64,000 bases of DNA from Asterias amurensis (lineage: Eukaryota > Echinodermata > Asteroidea > Forcipulatida > Asteriidae): NCBI RefSeq assembly GCF_032118995.1, contig NC_092657.1:2849891-2913890 (forward strand), written 5' to 3'. The notes beneath the pieces were generated by a model. It did no database searches. It had not been told where the DNA came from and was given only the letters and a program-made list of their open reading frames with translations. Numbering within the stretch: the stretch's first letter is position 1; every line of letters begins with the position of its first letter. Position numbers and translations under genes: made by a program. This document shows, one piece after another, positions 59,261 through 64,000 of the stretch.

Positions 59261-59744
59261 TATCTTCAAAAGAATTCTCTTTTATGTTTCATTTTTTGTA
59301 ATGGAGTATTTTGATCAGACAATTGTTGACTTTATCAGCAGTCGTCTTTTGTACAGTCCAACACAAAAATTGTGTTTTAGTTTGTCTTGAAATATCTTGT
59401 ATAAAACGTTTGTTTTTGTTCTTTTACTTTTGAAATAATTTCATATCTACATGAAAGTTTAAATATTTGTTTTGTGTGAGATTTTGTTTACCTTGTCAAT
59501 AAGCCAATCTGTTTATTTACTGTATTTATTTTTGGCCAATCATGTTTATATACTTTGATCACAAGGGGTGCATTTTGGTCGCCTTTCATTCTTTTTTTTT
59601 GGTTACATTTTGTTACATTTTAACTGTATGCAGTTTAGGGTAAGCAGGTAAAATATGATTTGTATGAAGTCAGATCGATTGTTTAAAAAAAAAAAGTTTT
59701 TTTTTAATGTGGGGCAATCTTAGAAGGTAGATGGACGCTAAACT
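59261..59744. other. T-rich gene-free stretch
   Basis: No recognised feature. Confidence 0.35.
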
Positions 59745-60780
59745 GGGCCCAATTTCATAGAGCTGCTTAAAAGCACTGGCGTCGATTTCACAAAACTCTT
59801 CCTAACTTAAGACTAATCTTAGGACTTAGGACGAGTCCCAACCCTGCACTGTAGCATGCAGACCTTAAGACTAATCCAAAGTTAAGACTAGTTACTCGTC
59901 CTAACTCGAGATAAGACGAGTCCTAACTCTTTGTGAAATCAACCCCTGGACACTATTGGTAATTACTAAAAATAATTTTTAGCATAAAACCTTACTTGGT
60001 AACGAGTAATGGGGAGAGGTTGGTAGTATAACAAATTGTGAGAAACGGCTCCCTCTGAATGGGGAGTAGTTGTTGAGAAAGAAGTAATTTTCCACGAATT
60101 TGATTTCGAGACCTCGGATTTAGAATTTGAGGTCTCAAAATCAAGCATCTGAAAGCACATAACTTCGTGTGACAAGGGTGTTTTTTTATCATTATTATCT
60201 CGCAAGTTCAATGACCGATTGAGCTCAAATTTTCACAGGTTTGTTATTTTATGCATACATACATGTATGTTGAGATACACCGAGTGAGAAGACTGGTCTT
60301 TGACAATTACCAATAGTGTCCAGTGTCTTTAAAGGCACTGGACACTATTGGTAATTACTCAAAATAATTTTTAGCATGACACCTTACTTTGGTACCGGGC
60401 AATGGCGAGTTGTTGATAGTATAGAACATTTTGAGAAATGGCTCCCTCTGAAGTAACATTGTTTGTGAGAAAGAGGTAATATCTCACTCAAATAATAAGA
60501 CTTCATAATAAAGGTGCCCAGTGCCTTTAAGAATAAAACATGCTCAACAATTTTTAGGCAAAGTAAAAATGAGCAGGATACCAGCCACAGTAAGCAGGGC
60601 CCAATTTCATAAAGCTGTTAAGCAGAAAATACTCTATGCTAAGCAAAAAATGGGCGAGGCACCAGTCAAAACAAAGTAAACTTTAGGGATATTTTTGGCT
60701 TGTAACCACTTTCTGCTTAGCAATATTTTGCGTGTGCTTAGAAAGTTTTTGTGCTGACAGGCTTTATGAAATTTGGCCCA
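59745..60780. mobile_element. Four-layer nest of MITEs
   Basis: A family C start (59745-59766) is interrupted at TTAA by family A (59771-60328), which contains a fourth element (59780-59945). A second, internally deleted family A copy (60333-60526) shares the TTAA at 60329-60332. Family C-like sequence resumes at 60531, then a further family C copy (60597-60780) follows. Confidence 0.75.
59780..59945. mobile_element. Foldback element inserted in the terminal repeat of a family A copy
   Basis: Ends CGTCGATTTCACAAAACTC and GAGTTAGG-type complement (ctttgtgaaatcaaccc), flanked by CTGG on both sides (59776-59779, 59946-59949). The interior repeats 'cttaagactaatc' and 'gacgagtcctaac' words. Confidence 0.72.
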
Positions 60781-61377
60781 GGAAACATAGAGTCCAAAAA
60801 CTCTTCTACTGGTTCGTATAGAGTGTATACATGTATTATGGGGGTATATGTACTGTACTGTACAACGTATGTATTCTTTAATGTTATTATCTGGTAGACG
60901 TGTCTATATATCAATTTAACAAAATCTATTCCTCTGCTTAAAGCAGCACCAAATCATAACTGTAATAAATTAACATGCCTTAAAAAGGGACATATCTTTA
61001 AACGTATCTGTGTTGTGCGTGTCGTGATTCTGTTATGTCTTAACCCCTAGCAATGATAATAGTGACTATAACACCCCTTACCAATATTCTGCCTTTTCAT
61101 TGGTTTAGAGCGCGTCACGTGATATGTCTTAGTTTTACTAGACGGCGGCCGTGTGATGGTGCATCGTTTGCCGTGTGATAGTGCATCGTTTGCCGTGTGA
61201 TAGTCCGACGACTATCACACGGCGTGCAGTACCCAGACGTCTTTTACATGTAACCACCTCGAACCAAATCAGTTGTGCATCTGTGTATCTGAAATGCGCT
61301 TAATACGAACCTTACGTGTACGAAGATTATAAATAGTCTGTTGGGGTGTTATAAAACAAATATTGACTGTATAATAG
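60781..61377. other. Gene-free stretch with a CG-rich palindrome
   Basis: 'gccgtgtgatagtgcatcgtt' is repeated nearly three times from 61149. It ends in a perfect palindrome 61192-61222 (GCCGTGTGATAGTC / GACTATCACACGGC). Confidence 0.6.
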
Positions 61378-61562
61378 ATGTTAAATTTGCATCGGGGATA
61401 AAGAATATTAATTTTGGGATTTTTTTAACCCATACACCGATGTGTGTTAGCACTGCATACTCAGTACTTTCCCGAGTCCTGTGAAAAAAATATCACAGGC
61501 ATGTTACTGAGTATACAGTGCTAACACACATCATTGATGGGTAAAAAAAAAAAAAAAAAATT
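61378..61562 (+). repeat. SINE-3 without the tRNA-like core
   Basis: Tail 'atgttaaatttgcatcgggg', then the arm 'acaccgatgtgtgttagcac', then 'ctgagtatacagtgctaaca'. The box B core present at 32748-33030 is missing at 'catgttact|gagtatac'. Either a deletion or a core-less form. Confidence 0.65.
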
Positions 61563-61734
61563 AAATATTGACTGCTTTAACTTGTGCTATGGTTATGAAA
61601 TCTTCGGCAAATAATAAAAGTGGCTTGTTATACACTGTACATATACAAACCGTATAGCACTCATATCCGTCACTCACTGACGCTCAAGGTGCTTCAACAT
61701 ACAGTATTTTCCTGCAAGGTTAATGTGGGACTAC

Positions 61735-62596
61735 GTTTGAATTATGAGATCATCCTCTTTAATACATACCACCATGTAATGGTTTACAAGGTGCTGTGGC
61801 GAAATATGCTGCCAATCAAACCAGGAACACCGGGGCAAACCCCTTCTCTTTTCGATAAGTGCACTTGCTTCTTTTACATGCGTTACAAAACACACGGTAC
61901 CAATGGCTTTATGCCCCATCCGAAGGACGAAGCAATCATGGTAAAGTGTCTTACGTGAGGACACAGGCGTCACGACCGGGACTAGAACCCACACTCTGCC
62001 GACCAGAAACACCAGAGCTTGAGTCCAGTGCTCTTAACTGCCCAGCAACGACACTCAACATTTGAGATTTTAAATGTTTCAAGACTGGGACTCGAACCCA
62101 CACTCTGCTGATCAGAAACACCAGAGCTTGAGTCCAGTGCTATTAACAGCCCAGCAACGACACTCAACATTTGAGATTTTAAATGTTTCAAGACTGGGAC
62201 TCAAACCCACACTCTGCTGATCAGAAACACTAGAGCTTGAGTCCAGTGCTATTAACAGCCCAGCAACGACACTCAACATTTGAGATTTTAAATGTTTCAA
62301 GACTGGGACTCAAACCCACACTCTGCCGATCAGAAACACCAGAGCTTGAGTCCAGTGCTCTTAACTGCCCAGCAACGACACTCAACATTTGAGATTTTAA
62401 ATGTTTCAAGACTGGGACTCGAACCCACACTCTGCCGATCAGAAACACCAGAGCTTGAGTCCAGTGCTCTTAACTGCCCAGCAACGACACTCAACATTTG
62501 AGATTTTAAATGTTTCAAGACTGGGACTCAAACCCACATTCTGCTAATCAAAAACACCAGAGCTTTAGATTCTGTGCTCTTAACTGCTAGGCCACG
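61735..62596 (-). repeat. SINE-1 with six tandem tRNA-Leu-like heads
   Basis: Minus-strand order: six heads (ending near 62520, 62411, 62302, 62193, 62084 and 61976), then the SINE body to 61735. Heads repeat every 109-110 bp, each about 78 bp plus a linker 'cttgaaacatttaaaatctc...'. Each head has GCAGTTAAGAGC (box A region) and GGGTT(C/T)GAGTCC (box B). The outermost head, from 62596, is the most canonical. Confidence 0.85.
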
Positions 62597-62951
62597 AATG
62601 AAATACAGACAGCTGCAGTGTGTGTCATAAAAAAACCTCTCTGGATTTCCGGTAAAAAAACTACAACTTATCACAGCGTTAGAAAAAGAACAATACATCA
62701 ACACATTTTCAAATTCACAAACTACATTTTTATTAATAAATAACACTGACAACCTGTCAGACTTTTCAATCATTTCTTTTCAAATTTTATACACGGGTAG
62801 AAATTAATACTGTTAAAAATCACAAAAGTGTCATTTATATAAGGGTAAGATTTGGCACTTTATGCCTGCCAATTAAATTTGACTTTACCCAACATTGCCT
62901 GTACCTGAAATTTACAATCGTTAAGTTTAATTCTCCTCTAGTTTTAAGACA
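62597..62951. other. Gene-free stretch
   Basis: No recognised feature. Confidence 0.35.
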
Positions 62952-63144
62952 GGGCCTAGTTTCACGGAGCTGCTCAAGTAGAAAATATTGCTTAAATTCT
63001 TTTTGCTTAGTAGAAATGAGCAGAATACCAGTCACAATTTGTACATGTGACATGGTAGTTTGGCTGGTAACCTTGTTTTGGTAAGCATAATTTTGTTGTG
63101 CTTAGCACCTTTTAATGCTTGAGCGGCTCTATGAAATTGGGCCC
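62952..63144. mobile_element. Foldback MITE, family C
   Basis: 'gggcctagtttcacggagct' to 'ggctctatgaaattgggccc', a diverged copy. Confidence 0.72.
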
Positions 63145-64000
63145 AGATCTGAGGGAAAAAAAAATGTCTTATTCAAAATACCATTTATAGTCATTTCTGT
63201 GAGATATTCCATGGCCATTTCAAGATAAAACTTGCGTAAGTAATAGAACAATTGTTTTTTTATAGTCCATGCGTCTTGGACAATTATAAGCTGACCATAA
63301 CAATAAAAAATTACCCCAAAACCAAAGTTTCTTTGTTCAGAATTTTTTTCATGGGTAAAATAAATAACAAGTTGACTGAAACGGTCAAGAGAATAATAAA
63401 ACACATCATTTGTTAGTAATGAAGCAAAATCAGATAATAAAATAAGCAATAGCAATTACTTTTTAACTTTATTTTTTTTACAATTGTGAGTTACATAATA
63501 ATAGGAAGGAAGTTAAATGCATTTTCATGCCATTGCGTGATTGACCAAATTTGTGCTAAAAAGTCACCTTTGAGAAGTAATTTTGTGCGGTGTTCTATTT
63601 ATAGGTCGCGCAATGACAAGAGTCTTCAAATCGAACAAGTTTAGAATAATCACAAAGTTTTTCTTGGTCTTATCCAGGCGAGGACTCAAATGAAGAAAGA
63701 GTAAACAATTAAATTAGCATTTCAGTAACATAAGGCCAAGTAAAAAAGAAACAAGTTTAGCGTCCCCGCCCGCTTCCTTTTTAGAGGCCGCCTCCTTTTT
63801 TCTTGTTTTAATGAAAAAGGTTATTTTAAACGATCTGAATGTCTTGTCTGAATTTCTTGACCAAAATGTTTCATTTATGTATTGTGTGTTTGAGCAGTAG
63901 AAAAAACAATATATTTGACATTTTAAAAAGAATGGCAGCCATCTTGAAATAAAAAATGAAAAATAAAAAGCCCCTCCTCCTTCCTTTTTTTGAGAAACCC
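63145..64000. other. Gene-free AT-rich end of the window
   Basis: A fragment at 63755-63805 (tttagcgtccccgcccgctt ... gaggccgcctcc) is the inverse of the start of the segmental repeat at 31970 and 32640. No gene supported. Confidence 0.45.

Noticed and set aside
61982..62518. CRISPR-like array
   Set aside because: The 109-bp period is far too long, no variable spacers exist, and the DNA is eukaryotic.
61976..62596. Cluster of six tRNA genes
   Set aside because: Units are linked by an identical non-tRNA spacer and share the same stem defects; tandem SINE heads explain them better.

Overview
The window is animal nuclear DNA, AT-rich and crowded with short non-autonomous transposons. It carries two spliced protein genes, one single-exon gene, and long stretches of foldback elements and tRNA-derived SINEs. 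There is no bacterial-style gene organisation. The proteins are metazoan, and the repeats look to me like those of an echinoderm, probably a sea star. That assignment is recollection plus inference and is not proven here.

Layout: 1-4.7 kb is repeats (a SINE split by a TTAA foldback element, and a roughly 200-bp tandem array). A single-exon beta-1,3-galactosyltransferase-like gene lies at 4930-5925 (+). From 11025 to 45119 (-) runs a ten-exon leprecan-type prolyl 3-hydroxylase gene. Its ten exons join with consistent phases into one 968-residue reading frame: signal peptide, TPR/CxxxC domain, an unusual acidic linker, an Fe(II)/2-oxoglutarate dioxygenase domain, and a C-terminal RTEL. From 50452 to 56410 (+) lies a nine-exon MINDY-1/2 (FAM63) K48-specific deubiquitinase gene. 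It joins into 458 residues with catalytic Gln/Cys/His, two MIU-like helices and a CAAX-like end. A non-coding first exon probably ends at 49535. The two spliced genes are transcribed divergently. 56.4-64 kb is repeats.

The three genes are not one pathway. The galactosyltransferase and the hydroxylase both belong to the secretory route; MINDY is a cytosolic ubiquitin enzyme. The richest material is the repeat content. There are more than 20 TTAA-flanked elements of one family and about seven of another, with empty sites that prove the TTAA target in two cases. Three ATCG-rich elements each have perfect 8-bp target duplications. Two unrelated foldbacks have 10-bp duplications, one of them only 63 bp long. 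One SINE carries six tandem tRNA-Leu-like promoter heads.

All three genes also show local tandem duplications across or beside a start codon or splice donor. Every gene model here is manual; no alignment or search was run.
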